DNA from: Antedon mediterranea
Lineage: Eukaryota > Echinodermata > Crinoidea > Comatulida > Antedonidae
Direction: 5' to 3'
Assembly: GCF_964355755.1 (NCBI RefSeq)
Contig: NC_092677.1
Span: 3,787,001 to 3,851,000, forward strand
DNA length: 64,000 nucleotides
Shown here: piece by piece, positions 12,331 through 25,000 of the stretch
How the letters are laid out: each line of letters opens with the position of its first letter
Position numbering within the stretch: the first letter of the stretch is position 1
The notes under the pieces: generated by a model
Databases searched by the model: none
What the model was told of the DNA's origin: nothing
Seen by the model: the letters and a program-made list of their open reading frames with translations, nothing else
Made by a program: the position numbers and the translations under genes

Positions 12331-14371
12331 ATGAGAACCATGCCTCGAATGTGTAAAATGAAGTCACTATTTTTTGTTATATTGATGTTGGTTACTTTGA
12401 CCGGAATATATAATATCAGAAAAATTTTACTTAATCAAAAATGCCCAAATTACAGGTAAGTGTTGAAGCGAGAATAGGACTATTCTGTCGTAAGGTTTAC
12501 CAGCAGCTACTAGTTCTAGTTCTAGTTGTCCCACCATGACCTAGAAGATCATATGGGCGTAGCAGATGAATACAGTGTACCAAGTTATTCCATAGAAGAA
12601 TAGTAGTTGTAGGCCTACTCATCATGATACGAGGCATCTACATCATCATACACAGGCATAAGCCATATCTCCAAGTGGTGCATCTCCTCTCCCGACGGCG
12701 GTTTTTTTTTTCTCGATGGCCGTCGTCGGTTCTCATCAACCGACGCCCTTGTAGTTTTTTGTTTGTTTGTTTTTTGTATCAACTGGGTTTCCAACCACCC
12801 TCCACATCTGCTAAAGGAGTGGTGGGGGTATAAGCTAATTGGATGGTTTAATATCACATTTACACTCGTAATGCACTTATTGTGGTCTAAAACCAACCGT
12901 TAAGGGGATACGGACTTTAAGAGGTGCAGTATATATAGTGGCCATTTAATTTATGCCATCAACTCACTTCGATGTCCGATTTTGGTAAACTTTGAATAGT
13001 ATGATGTTCGAACAATTGTGACATATCAATCAGAAAAAAGACTAAACAAAATTATGTCCATATATGAAGAATATGTTCTGGTCAAGAGGGGCACAAAAGT
13101 CTGAACATTTAGGTAGATCCAGGTAGGTAGATGTTGAAATGTGTTCTAAGTCTATACTAATTTTACTGGTCTATTATCATTGCTTCCTTCTGACTAGTTT
13201 GTAAAAATAGGAAAAAAAAATAGAAAATGGTATAAATTATATTGGTAATTTGTATTGCAGGTACTGTGTCGATTTAAACTCAAGTTGGAGAAAGCACATT
13301 TCATGGAGTGAACCTAAACAGGCTAATTCTACATTAAGTGAGATTGCATGCAACCCGTACCAACATATTGTCTTATTAAAGACACACAAAACTGGAAGTA
13401 CCACATTGAGCTTAATCCTGCACAGATATGGATTTTTACGAAATTTAACTTTTGCATCACCTAAACGCGGACATATAATTAGCCACACACACTTTAACAG
13501 AAAACAGGTACTTCCAGGCACCTACGATTTACTGGTGAACCATGTAAGGTACAACCGAACAGAGATGGAAGCCGTAATGAAACCAGATACTAAATACATA
13601 ACAATTATTAGAGATCCTTCTACGCAATTGGAGTCTGTCTTTGGATACTTTCAGCTTTTTAATCCGTTGCATTTACAAAATGAACAGAATCCATATCGAA
13701 CATTTATGTCCAAACCACAATATTTTCTTGATCGATATCCAGAATTTCGACAAAGATCTTACTTAAGAAATCCTCTTCTGTATGATTTTGGACTGGATCA
13801 CGTTCAACAATTGAACCAAACATTGTTAAACGAAACCATAAGAAAAATAGAAACGGAATTTGATCTTATAATGTTGCAAGAGTATTTCAATGAGTCTTTA
13901 CTACTGTTGAAGAAGCTTTTCTGTTGGGAATGGGATGATATATTATATATTACAAAGACAGTAAGGATTGCAAGTTTAAGGTACAATGTTTCAGATAAAA
14001 TTCGTGAAGATGCCAGAAAATGGTGCGCATCAGATGCCCAGCTATATGACCATTTCAAAGTTATATTTTTAGAAAAACTTAAAAATTACGGTCCGGAATT
14101 GGAAAAGGATTTAAAGTTTTTAGAATTTAAATTAAATCAAACAATGTATGAATGTACTCTACCTGACAAGACACCAAACATCAAAGATAGATCGTACCGG
14201 CCTATTGCAAACTTGAAACATAATAACACTCTGTGCCCGTACATGATGAATTCTGCTAAAGAATTCGCTTCAATAGTACGAAATAAACAAAATGTAAAAT
14301 CGAGTGTAGTCAAAAAAAGAAAGAAAACTGGTCGTCGTAGAAAGAAACTGCACAATAGCAAATATTTATAA
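12331..14371 (+). CDS. Galactose-3-O-sulfotransferase family, copy 2
   Basis: Same family and presumed Golgi role as the copy at 6.2-8.4 kb. Exons 12331-12455 and 13261-14371 join through GTAAGT and TTGCAG with matching phase, giving 411 aa. Start choice is uncertain: ATGs at 12331, 12340 and 12349 are all in frame. Exon 1 carries the membrane anchor (roughly residues 12-27). LKTHKTGSTT is at 81-90, followed by the IIRDPSTQLESVFGY 3'-phosphate motif. The C-terminus is basic (KKRKKTGRRRKK) and ends earlier than in copy 1. Promoter and exon 1 exist twice in tandem; only this right-hand unit has a working donor. It is convergent with copy 3. Confidence 0.9.
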
Positions 14372-14376
14372 GATTC

Positions 14377-14890
14377 GCAGTTTATAAAGCTCTGTCTACA
14401 CTATCAGTTAGACAAAACGTGATATACCCAAATAATGCTAGTGATATGACATCACGTCCATATATGATTGATTATAGTTTCATCATATTTAAATCAAAAT
14501 ACAAAAAATACCTAATATCAAAATACAAACCAATTTAATATTTCACCCAAATTTTGACCTATTTCAAACACCTCTTTTACCCTTATTTATTTATTTGTTT
14601 GTTTGTCTTGTCTTCGTCTATACTTGGTCTCTTGCGTAGTGTATGTACCGTCTGTAACCCCTGTTTGTCTCTGTCTATGAACATTTGATCCAAATTTTTT
14701 TATACAACTTTTTTCCTGGTGGAACCTGTCGTAAAGCTCTTTGAGCTTATTTGTGTTTTCTCCAGATACAATGCATTTATATTAACTTGATTCATACTTT
14801 GTCAACATATTTTGAAATTTGCTTTGTATAAATAAATGATTGAATGAATGAATGAATATGGTCACACCACATTTTTTTGTCACATAAAGT
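14377..14890. mobile_element. MITE-A copy interrupted by a LINE-type 3' tail
   Basis: MITE-A begins at about 14390 (AGCTCTGTCTACACTATC) just after Gal3ST copy 2 and runs to about 14470. Sequence resembling a non-LTR retrotransposon 3' UTR, ending in a TGAATGAATGAATGAA microsatellite (14828-14845), follows. MITE-A-like sequence (CACATAAAGTTTGTAAG) resumes at about 14880. I infer a truncated retroposon inside an older MITE. The same 3' flank without this tail lies beside the pseudogene. Confidence 0.5.
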
Positions 14891-16228
14891 TTGTAAGTTG
14901 ATAATTACATGCCAATGAAACTACCAGAATAACCATTCCGACAAATTTGCCAAATTGGACCCTTTTTTATTAGACAATACATCATATTATTTATTTAGAA
15001 AATAAATATGAGAAATACTGAATTCAACAATTGTCATTTAATGCATCTTTTCCTACTGATACCGTACTCCGTACACACCGTACGTATTTTATTTTGTACT
15101 ATGATGTGTTATATTTATGAATTTGTGAATGGAAATATGAAAAAATAAATGTTTTTTATTGAATAATGAATAATCAAAATGGTATTGTTTATGAATAAAT
15201 GAATTAATTAGTCATGAATATTAATAAGGGTATTTTTTCTATGACTTATTTTTAATGAATAAATTAATGGTATTATTTATAAATAAGAAAATGTATTTTC
15301 AATAAATATATGGATTTTAATGTTTTTTAATTATGGTGTTTTAGTAAAAAATAAATAATTTAAATGAAAGTACTTAAAAACTGAGTGAAGTACTTGGCAA
15401 AATATATCAGAAAAAAACATTATGCGGAGAGAGGGAGACTTTACATACTATTTGATATTCTGCGACTTACAGCCTATTGGGCTGAATTGCGCACAGGTAC
15501 GTATGGATGGACAACAAATACCAAAACTTTCTACTTCCCTAGGGTCCCTTCGTGTCAAATGCTGCCACCAAACGGTGCCTGTTCGTCTCTATACAACAAC
15601 AGGGGCTGAATGGACCAGTAACTCCCTACTCTCATGAAAGATGTGTACATTTGACCTCCAGCTTTGGGTCATAATCAGAGAAGACTTGTTCTACCACCAG
15701 GAAATGGCCGAGGAGTGTCTTGAACGTGTTCCGCCGCTTGTATAGCTACCGCTGTTTTGGTTCATGTCAAAAAATATAAATTTCATTTTAAAACACTAGG
15801 CCTACAAAGCGGATGCTATTTAATATTTCGTATGAAAGATACATGTACGTTTAAAGAATAACAGTTTTTCTCCTTTTTTTTTTTAAAGGTTATTATGAAC
15901 CGATTTTCTTGAATTTCAATAAGCATGTTCTGTAAGTATATACCTTCTAAACCGAAAAGAGAATGATAACTGAATTAATCTTAATGGCAAAACATGTCCA
16001 TATAAATACATCAATCGTTCATGTAATCTACACTAAATGTAATCTATGTAATCATGTAATCTACACTAAATTCATGGAATGCTCTCCCTGCCAGTACAGT
16101 AGAAGTTGACACAACCATACTATTTAAAAGAAAATTTTAGAAGACGAGGGGGCTAATAGAGGGCCACGACCGGCCCACCAGCCTCTTGCACCACTCATTT
16201 AGAGTGGTGTACGGTGAGTTACGGTGAG
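14891..16228. other. Intergenic sequence between Gal3ST copies 2 and 3
   Basis: Up to about 15330 this is the duplicated 3' flank also found at 11575-11990. At 15364-15405 is a short repeat (CTGAGTGAAGTACTTKGCAAAATAT) found inverted near 45010-45050. About 15620-15730 resembles a decayed minus-strand copy of the tRNA-headed SINE at 22.1 kb. No gene seen. Confidence 0.4.
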
Positions 16229-16347
16229 TTACACTGTAAAACTTTATGTGACAAAAAAAGGAATTTGCCCATATGGAGACGATGACGTCATATCACTAAG
16301 TAATTTGGGCACATTTTTGTCAAACTAGGTTGACAGTGTAGATAGAG
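16229..16347. mobile_element. Degenerate MITE-A copy
   Basis: The right half is recognisable (ACTTTATGTGACAAAA, CATATGGAGACGATGACGTCAT, TTGTCAAACTAG, CAGTGTAGATAGAGTTA). Both terminal hexamers are altered. It lies downstream of Gal3ST copy 3. Confidence 0.55.
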
Positions 16348-16486
16348 TTAACATTATAATCAATAAAAATAATATCTAATAAGTAATGGAGCTACCAAAC
16401 TGGTTGATCGTTATTGATGTCTACTTTAATATACCCGTTGTGACATTATGACGAAAAAAAGAATTTCATATTTTCACATGTGTTAT

Positions 16487-18221
16487 TTAAACATTTGTCA
16501 TCAAACTTGTATTTTGTTTATTTCGTATTATTGTCGTAAATACTTGATCGGATTTCAGCATGTACTGGCAAAGCGAATTATTATTGCTACTGTTTGCAAT
16601 AGGCTGATACGCTCTATACCTTACTTTAGGTGTCTTGTCAGGTAGAGTACATTTATACATTGTTTGATTCAATTTAAACTCTAAAATCTTCAAATCCTTT
16701 TCCAAATCCGGACCGTAATTTGTAACTTTTTCTAAAAATATAAGTTTGAAATGGTCATACAGTTGGGCATCTGACGCGCACCATTTTCTGGAAACTTCGC
16801 GAATTTTATCTGAAACATTGTACCTTAACTTTGTAGTTCTTGTTCCTTTTGCAATATATAATATATCATCCCATTCCCAACAGAAAAGCTTCTTCAACAG
16901 TAATAAAGACTCATTGAAATACTCTTGCAACATTATAATATCAAATTCCTTTTCTATTTTTCTTATAGTTTCGTTTAACAATGTTTGGTTCAATTGTTGA
17001 ACGTGATCAAGTCCAAAATCATACAGAAGAGGATTTCTTAAGTAAGATCTTTGTCGAAATTCTGGATATCGATCGAGAAAATATTGTGGTTTGGACATGA
17101 ATATTCGATATGGATTCTGTTCATTTTGTAAATGCAACGGATTAAAAAGCTGAAAGTATCCAAAGACAGACTCCAATTGCGTAGAAGGATCTCTAATAAT
17201 TGTTATGTATTTAGTATCTGGTTTCATCACGGCTTCCATCTCTGTTCGGTTGTACCTTACATGGTTCACCAGTAAATCGTAGGTGCCTGGAAGTACCTGC
17301 TTTCTATTAAAGTACGTGGAGCTAATTACATGTCCGCGTTTAGGTGTTGCAAAAGTTAAATTTTGTAAAAATCCATATCTCTGCAAGATTGAGGTGATTG
17401 TAGAACTTCCAGTTTTGTGCGTCTTCAAGAAGACAATATGTTGTTGTGGCTTGCATGCAATCTTACTTGGTTTAGTCGTAGTGAAATCACTACGTTTGTC
17501 TTCACTTCCTGTAGGCCTAGGCCTTCTATGCGTTCGCCGCTCCGATTTTACATCGACACAGCACAAGCTATTGTAATATATAATTAACAAAATTTATTAA
17601 TATAAACAAGCCGAGGTTCATGGATGAGTTAGACGTAAATGTTACGTTTCACATTAAAATGAACATGAATTCGTATGTTATTATTTTATGTAGTCTTTGG
17701 AACGGTTTAGTTACATCTATCCATCAGGTTACTTCAATCGTTTATTTTAAGGCTCCTCTGAAACTCATCTTTCTAACTCTTTTTTTTTTTAGTTTAACGC
17801 TTTTTATATCTTTTTTAACAGGCTTTATGCGCTATACAAGCCCTATATTATTATTGTGTATCATTTTAAAATTAGTTTACTGCAGTAACTGCATTTTTTA
17901 CTGCAATAACGCATGATTTTAGTTTGCTTCAAAGCAGTATTTGCAATAACAAGGTGATGTTAATCTAAAAATTGGCCTTCACTGATAAATATTGCATAAA
18001 CAGGTTTTTAAAGAGTGTGTCAACACAATAATACACTTCGGTAACTGTAGAGTATAGTAAGTTGAACTTATTATTGGACCCTTATTCAAATAAACTTACC
18101 TTGAATTTGTGTAAACATCTTTTAGGACAATTGATGAAAAGCTCCTAAAATGATGTATCCCGATCACACTTCCTAAAATAAATACAGCAATCAGTAGAAA
18201 TTTTAACTTTCGTTTATACAT
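16487..18221 (-). CDS. Galactose-3-O-sulfotransferase family, copy 3
   Basis: Same family as the copies at 6.2 and 12.3 kb. Minus-strand exons 18221-18100 and 17567-16487 join with consistent phase (donor GTAAGT; acceptor ACAATAG with a weak pyrimidine tract), giving 400 aa. Exon 1 encodes a basic MYKRKLK start and a hydrophobic anchor at about residues 8-21. LKTHKTGSST is at 88-97, then the IIRDPSTQLESVFGY motif. The membrane-proximal stem (RRTHRRPRPTGSEDKR) and the C-terminus differ clearly from the other two copies, while the central domain is nearly identical to them even at silent sites. It is the most divergent member outside that block, with presumably related acceptor use. Confidence 0.88.
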
Positions 18222-19055
18222 CTTTATACTCCTTGAATTACTAAACGATGAATTTTAAGTGATAATTTTAATAAACTAAAGTGTTTGCACAGCTCTGTAC
18301 ACTGCTTTTTATATTGTCCTCTCATGGACTCTACCATTATTTATGTTTGGTTGTTACGTAGGCTTTTACAGACAATCAACCTACGGGTTCCAAATAGTAA
18401 GATCGCGTGGCAGATAGCATTGATGAGTGGGTGTTTGTACTGTGCGAGTGTTTGAAAACGGTAGGGGTGGGGGGGGGGGGGGTTCTTTGTAGATGAGGGT
18501 GGCTTTACTTTAGCTTTTGACATATAGTTAATCGATAAATGAGTTGTATCCTAATACCAGTGAATAATATGGAAATTAATATGATCCGAAATCCCCATTA
18601 AATTCATGGCCAAACGAAAATGGACACTCAGTACCGGTACCAGCATTATTGAAAAATATTTAGGGCTAATTAAAATTCAGTAGATTTTTAAAATGTAATA
18701 ATTCCACGCTATGATAGTACGAGGATCGTTCCAAAGGACTATTAACTGGAACAGACACCCGTTCAGTGTTTGAAAATTAATTGCACATTTCAAATGAATT
18801 GTTAGATTATTAAAACTTGGGCAAGGCCTACTATTATATTGACGGCCAAATTTTTATAGATTTCTTTCATTATTTACTATTTGAAGCATCAATTGTTAAT
18901 ACAAATACTTCCAAATATTTTATCTTGAATTTGTTTTCGGTAAATATAGGCTATAAGTAAGGATATATTTGCTGTGTAAACAAACAATTATTTTTGTTTC
19001 TCTAAAAGTTTAGTTCAAAGTCGTTGTACGGTGAGGGCGCAATTAATTCGCGATT
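18222..19055. other. Intergenic spacer between Gal3ST copy 3 and CFAP44
   Basis: These 5' ends diverge (minus-strand sulfotransferase, plus-strand CFAP44), so both promoters lie here. A run of about 14 G at 18469-18482 could form a G-quadruplex. No other gene seen. Confidence 0.4.
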
Positions 19056-19060
19056 GCGCA

Positions 19061-19078
19061 GTTACCACTTAGCAACAG
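19061..19078 (+). promoter_or_regulatory. RFX X-box upstream of CFAP44
   Basis: GTTACC-ACTT-AGCAAC followed by AG. The half-sites match the GTNRCC/RGYAAC X-box bound by RFX factors, and TAGCAACAG matches the classic vertebrate X-box core. The 4 bp spacer is one longer than the usual 0-3. It ends about 10 bp before the proposed CFAP44 ATG at 19088, where ciliary-gene X-boxes are commonly found. Confidence 0.7.
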
Positions 19079-19087
19079 ACTGGTAAA

Positions 19088-22000
19088 ATGGCCGAACGTG
19101 GTAAACACGAAGAAAACGGTTTGTTGATTTCTTAATTTAAATTGGCGTATATTAATACATTTGTAAAATAACCTTAATGCACTATTGCCGACATAAGTAG
19201 CGTATAACTGGTATAAAATAGTTATTTATAGGCCTAGGCTACTTAGGCTAGGCTAGGCCTAGCTAGCCTATAATAGGCTAGGCTAGGCCTAGCTAGCTGG
19301 CCTAGCTAGCTAGGGCCTACTAGAGTATTACTTAATATAGGCCTAGCTAGGTAGGCCTAGGCCCTATCCTTCCTAGGTCTAGGCCTACATACTACAAATA
19401 AAATGCCTCCCTTCCTCCTCCATACCCCTATCATGGCTAGGTAGGCTACTCCTATATAATTAATATTTAATAAGGCTAGGTAGCTAGCTCTAGCAGGGTG
19501 GTGTCAGCCAGAAAGCTGCTTTAGTTTAGCCTTATTATAGCCTTTTTGCAAGGTTACAGTACATACTTTACTTGTCAATATTATAGGCTACCTACCTAGC
19601 TAGGCCTAGGCTAGTATAGTAATACTATAATACAATAGGCTAGGCTTCTAGTAGGGGCTACTAGAGGGGGATAGGTCTAGGCTAGTTAGTAACTATTCTA
19701 GGCCGGTCAGTCTAATTACCGAAAACAACCGAAAATAACCGAAAACAACCCCAAACAACCGAAAACAACCACAAACAACCGAAAACAACCATAAACAACC
19801 GAAAACAAACCGAAAACAAAATAAAATAATCTAAATACCGAAAACAAATTTGTATAATATTTTTTAAATGTCGCCCTCTATTGATGGGTGTTTCTAAATC
19901 TAAGACCATAACATGCAGAAACAAAACCGCGCGCGCAAAAGCCAAGGAAGACCCTACGATGGTAGTGTGCACAAAATACAACTAAAAATCATGCAATCAA
20001 TCAATGATAACATCGCATTTACTTACAGAATCTATAAAAATATTTTAATTTTAGTCTTTCGATTTTTGATCCAGAAACCAGCGCATTACTCCTTACAATA
20101 ATTGTGAATATGTTAATCCATAGTATAGAAAGTAAATTGACTATGGTTAATCATGATCGATTTAATTATAGATTTTCAAAGATAATTATACAAAGATACT
20201 AGGGACTATAAAGTATACTTAAAACAAGCTCACTATAAAGGATTCACAATAAAATCTATTCAGTAAAATTACTGTAGTCGAGTAAATAACGTTTTTATCC
20301 TTAATCGCTTCAGTATTCACTTAATAAGTGACGAAAACCGAGGACGAAAAAACGCAAAGTTAGATAAAATCATGCTTTGTTTTTGAAAAGACTAAAAACG
20401 AAATGGGTTTATAGATTTTGTAAGTAAATGTAATCTATTTCATTGAATTTGTACGATTTTGAGTTGTATTTTGTGCACACTACCATTTCTTAGGGTCTTC
20501 CATGACTTTTGCGCCTCTGTATGGTCTTAGCTTTAGAAACACCCATCAATAGAGGGCGACATTAAAAAAAATATTATACAAAATTTGTTTTCGGTATTTA
20601 GATTTTTAAAATTTTTTTTTCGGTTTGTTTTCGGTTTGTTTTCGGTTGTTTTCGGTTATTTTCGGTTGTTTTCGGTTGTTTTCGGTTATTTTCGGTTGTT
20701 TTCGGTAATTAGACTGACCCTTCTAGGCTACTACTAGGGTAACCTCTGGGTGGGCCTTATTTATTAGTTAGGCTAACCTTGAATTCTTTCATTAATTCAT
20801 TAAATTGATTCTTTTTTATGCAATTTCCATTTATTTTTAGAGCCTCATTAGAGTAGAGGCATTTTCTTTACTTTATTGTCAAGTTTTTGTAATTTATCTA
20901 TAGCCTCTAGCCTAGTACTTGTTGACAGTAGTAGCCTAGTATTAGGACTAATTAATAATAGGCTAGGTAGTAAAGTGATTGTTTAGGCTTACGATACTTT
21001 ATAGCCTAATACTATTATTATATTGTTTATGTGGGATTTTTGTCTGGGCTGGGCCCTACCTAGCCTAAGCCTAATAATACTATAATAGTATGTATAAGAA
21101 GATAGCAATATAGCCCTGTTTTTTTTGTGTGTTTTTTTCGTTTGCATTTAGAAGATCAAAGAAATGTTCTAAATAACATGACAGCCTAATCTGTGCTGGT
21201 ATTTTTTTGTATACAACCCTCGCTACATAATTTGAGTGCCTGTACTTAGTAAGCCAGCCTACTCTATGTCTTAAGATCATCAGGCCTAGGCTTAATACAA
21301 CTTAATATGTTTTTCTTATTTATTCCACATTTTGCACGTTCACTTGTTTTATTAGAAATTTCACAAGAAACTGTTAAAAAGTTGAGTTTAAAAGATGCAA
21401 CACATAAATTAAAAGCAGAAGCTCTAAGAGAATTTAATTTGCGAAAAAATGACATCAGTACTAATGGGGAAGAGGATAGTAGTAAGGAAATTCACTCACA
21501 GCGAGACGGTGTTTTAGATGGAGGTAGTGGAGATAATGAAGATGGTATAAAAAGAATGACCAGCGATGGTGATAACTCCAGTATTGGTAGAGATGCTCAA
21601 CCAGAATATGAAGAAGAAAGTAATGCTCTTTCTACTGAACCTACCAAACAGCCGCCTGATGCAAAAAACTCACATGTAGTAAAAAACACAAAAAATATTG
21701 AAGAAGAAACTTTCTCTACCGGTGCCAAACTGCCTTTCTCCACCGCAGATTCCTCTGCTGACAACAGAAACCTGAGTAAGAGGATTGAATCCAAAGAGTT
21801 ACTTAAATCATCTTATTTATCAGCTGACTGTCACCACATCTGATTTTGCATGTCACGATTTATGATTCTTTAGAAACATCACCTCTCCTCAGCACCCACC
21901 ATCACACATGTTTCATTTATTGCAGAGCTTTGCACCCATATGTAATAATATATAACTAAAAGTTTGATCATTTCAGAATAATGAAGGGACAGGGGGAGGG

Positions 22001-25000
22001 GGGGGGGGTGTGGTTGAAGGAGAAATGACCTGTCTGCATTACAATATTATCTTGTTTCATAATTTCTGTGGAACTTGTTGGAGAAGTGAGTGGCCAAGCA
22101 GTTAAGACAGTGGGACCGTAATACCCTGCAATATGAACATCAGCAAGGGTTCGAGTCTGACTCACTCTATGGTTCTGGTTATGGTAGAATGAGTCTTCTC
22201 GGATAAGAACTATAAACCGTAGGTCCAGTGTACACTTCTGGTTTATGTGCACTTTAAAGAACCTAGTACATCTTTCAAGACGAGTAGGGGGTTACCCCGG
22301 TGTACTAGTACACACAGCCACTGTCACACAGACACTTATCATATAACTCATCGAGAGGGCCCCTTGATTGTCAGCATACACTGTTTAGGGTAACCCTCTA
22401 TAAATAAGGTAAAACTGTATTGTACTGGGTTTTCCACCTGTGTTGAATACGATTTTACAGTAATTCAATTTAAAAAATACGTTCTTAAAATGATTAAATG
22501 AATGTGTACTAATTGATAGTTTAGAACTACTAATTAATACCACAGTGTGTATATCAACTGTACTGTAATAATTTGAATGATGTAAATGGTACATGTTTTC
22601 CTTTTTGAATATCACTAATTGCTTTAAGTTCACATACTGTATGTTTTCTCATCTCAGACTGTTTAGTCATTTTTTAACATTATTTTAATATAATAAGAGA
22701 TTAAAGTGGATCGCCTTTGCTACATCCCATAATGTATATCTGAGTCATTAGCTAAAGTAAAGTTACTTAAGCTCTGTCTACACTTTCAAACTAGTTTGAC
22801 GTGCCCAAATATGGTAGTGATATGCTTAAATATGGTATTTATTTTTTGTGTCACATAATGTTTGACAGTGTAGACCGAGCTTTACAAAAAAAAGTGACAT
22901 TGACAAATAAAAGAACATCCATAGTTTATCAATTGTTTCATGTTCCAAAACTAATTCCATATTCCACAACGCAAAAATCCTTTTTATTTATTTTCTCAGT
23001 GAACATCTTTAACTGCATACACGCGCATAAATAATTAACTATAATGTTAATTATTTTCTGTTCTGTTTTTCGTTTAAAACACAGAAGAGAATGGTGATGT
23101 GGAGAGTGGAACCAATGCAGAAGGATCTGAACATGTCTTAGATACAACTTCTGCTGTTGGACCAGCAACGTCTGCAGATCTTGAAAACACTGGTGAAAAT
23201 CTAGAAGTTGACAAAGCATCAAAGACTAAGAACCCAGATGCTGGCGACTCAGAAAATGACCACATAGAAAATGGAGACCATTCGGCAACTATGGAAGAAA
23301 AAGTGGTTGATATTAAATTGGCAAAAACTGCCAAAGACGATGACAAACAAGCAGGTTCAGAAAACACAAATGGTGAAGACTTAAATTCTGAGAAGGAAGA
23401 CTTAAGCAAAGATAAAAATACATCAGGTATCCATTTCTTGATTAGATAGTAAAAAAAAAGATTTTCTTTTTAAACTAAATTGTTATTGATTCTTTGTTTT
23501 ACATTTTCAGAAGAGTCACTTGAAAATGTTACAAATGATGGAGATGCCACTGAGCAAGCTAATAACAATAATGATACCCTGGGCAATGCAGAAGAACAAA
23601 CAACCAGTGAGACCAATCAGGATGATAGAACCTCTTTGGAAGCTAATACAAATGTCAACAACTCTGCAGATGGTGAGAAAAATGAAAACAAGGAAACAGA
23701 AGATTCCACAGCAGACCAGGAAAATGACCAACAAGAAGAGGAGAGTCGTGAACCTGTAGCAGAAAGTAAACAAGAGCAGGACAAAAACACAGATGGAGAT
23801 AAAGGAAAACAAGAGAGTGTACCTGCAACAGAAGAGGATAACAAAAACACTGATAAACAGCAAGAACAGAGTAATGTATCCACAACAGAAGCTAAGAATG
23901 AGGAAGACAAAAGCACAGATGGAGCTGATGGAGGCGCATTTTCCAAAGGACAAAAAAGTGATAGTTCTGCTAAAGATGCAATAGAACTTCAAGAAGTCCA
24001 GCAAGAGTCTTTCAAAGAGTCAACTAATTTTGAAGAACCTATAGCAGAAACAAAGAGTTCACCAGCACAAGAGATTGTGCCAGAACCCTCAGCTGGAGAA
24101 GCATCTACTGCAGCAGCTACAGAAGGTGATCTTCAGAAGGATGATCAACAACCAGATGAAGGCTCTGTGGAACCAGAAGAAGCCAGAGAGCAAGATGAAG
24201 ATAAAATCCCATCACAGTTTTACTATGATTCGTCAGAACTGCAGTCTACTGCTAAGGTTGCAGAAGATTCAGGACTACCATTGGATTTGCTTAAAATACA
24301 GTATCCTTGGATTGTTTTTACAATGCTATAGTTAAGGTTTAAAGCTCTGTCTACACTATCAAACTAGTTTGACAAAAATAATGTGCCCAAATATGATAGT
24401 GATATGACATCATCATGTCCATATATCGGCACATCGCATTATTTTTGTACATAAAGTTTATAAGTGTAGACAGCTTTAAGAACCATGCCAAACTTTTACA
24501 GTAACTACATTTTGTGTACTCTTTAACTTTTGTATGCATGCAAGCTTTTTATGGGAAATTATACACATTGATTTTTGCAGCGACTGTCTCATAAACTTCT
24601 ACATTGAAATAAACTAAACTAGTAAAAAATGTAGTTACTGCAGTAAACTGTAGTAATTTTTGAAGAATACTTTTTATGCTTATTATCCTTGAAATACGAC
24701 TCCAGTCATTCTTTTGGCTACGACTGTTTGAAACATCACAATTTACTGATGTTGGATGCCAACACTATCATCTTCATAGCAGGTAATATGGTTCAATTGT
24801 TGGATATTACTACCAATGAACAGAAGTACATCCGAAGCACAAGTGGTGGAGGAATTGGTGCTATTGCTGTGAGTACACGTAGAGATAGATATTTTGCATT
24901 TTCTGGATTTTTAAAATCATTGATATCTAATACTGTATATGTTTTTTAAGGTTCACCCAAGTGGCAAGTATTTCGCTGTTGCCGAAAAAGGAGTAATGCC

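Noticed and set aside
13250-13260. Start of Gal3ST copy 2 inside the single open frame of exon 2
   Set aside because: No ATG there: the frame runs back through the acceptor TTGCAG. The true start is in the separate anchor-coding exon 1, as in the other copies.
23516-24004. Minus-strand open frames rich in Ser, Phe, Leu and Val
   Set aside because: They are the complement of the acidic low-complexity CFAP44 exon, whose codon bias leaves the opposite strand open.
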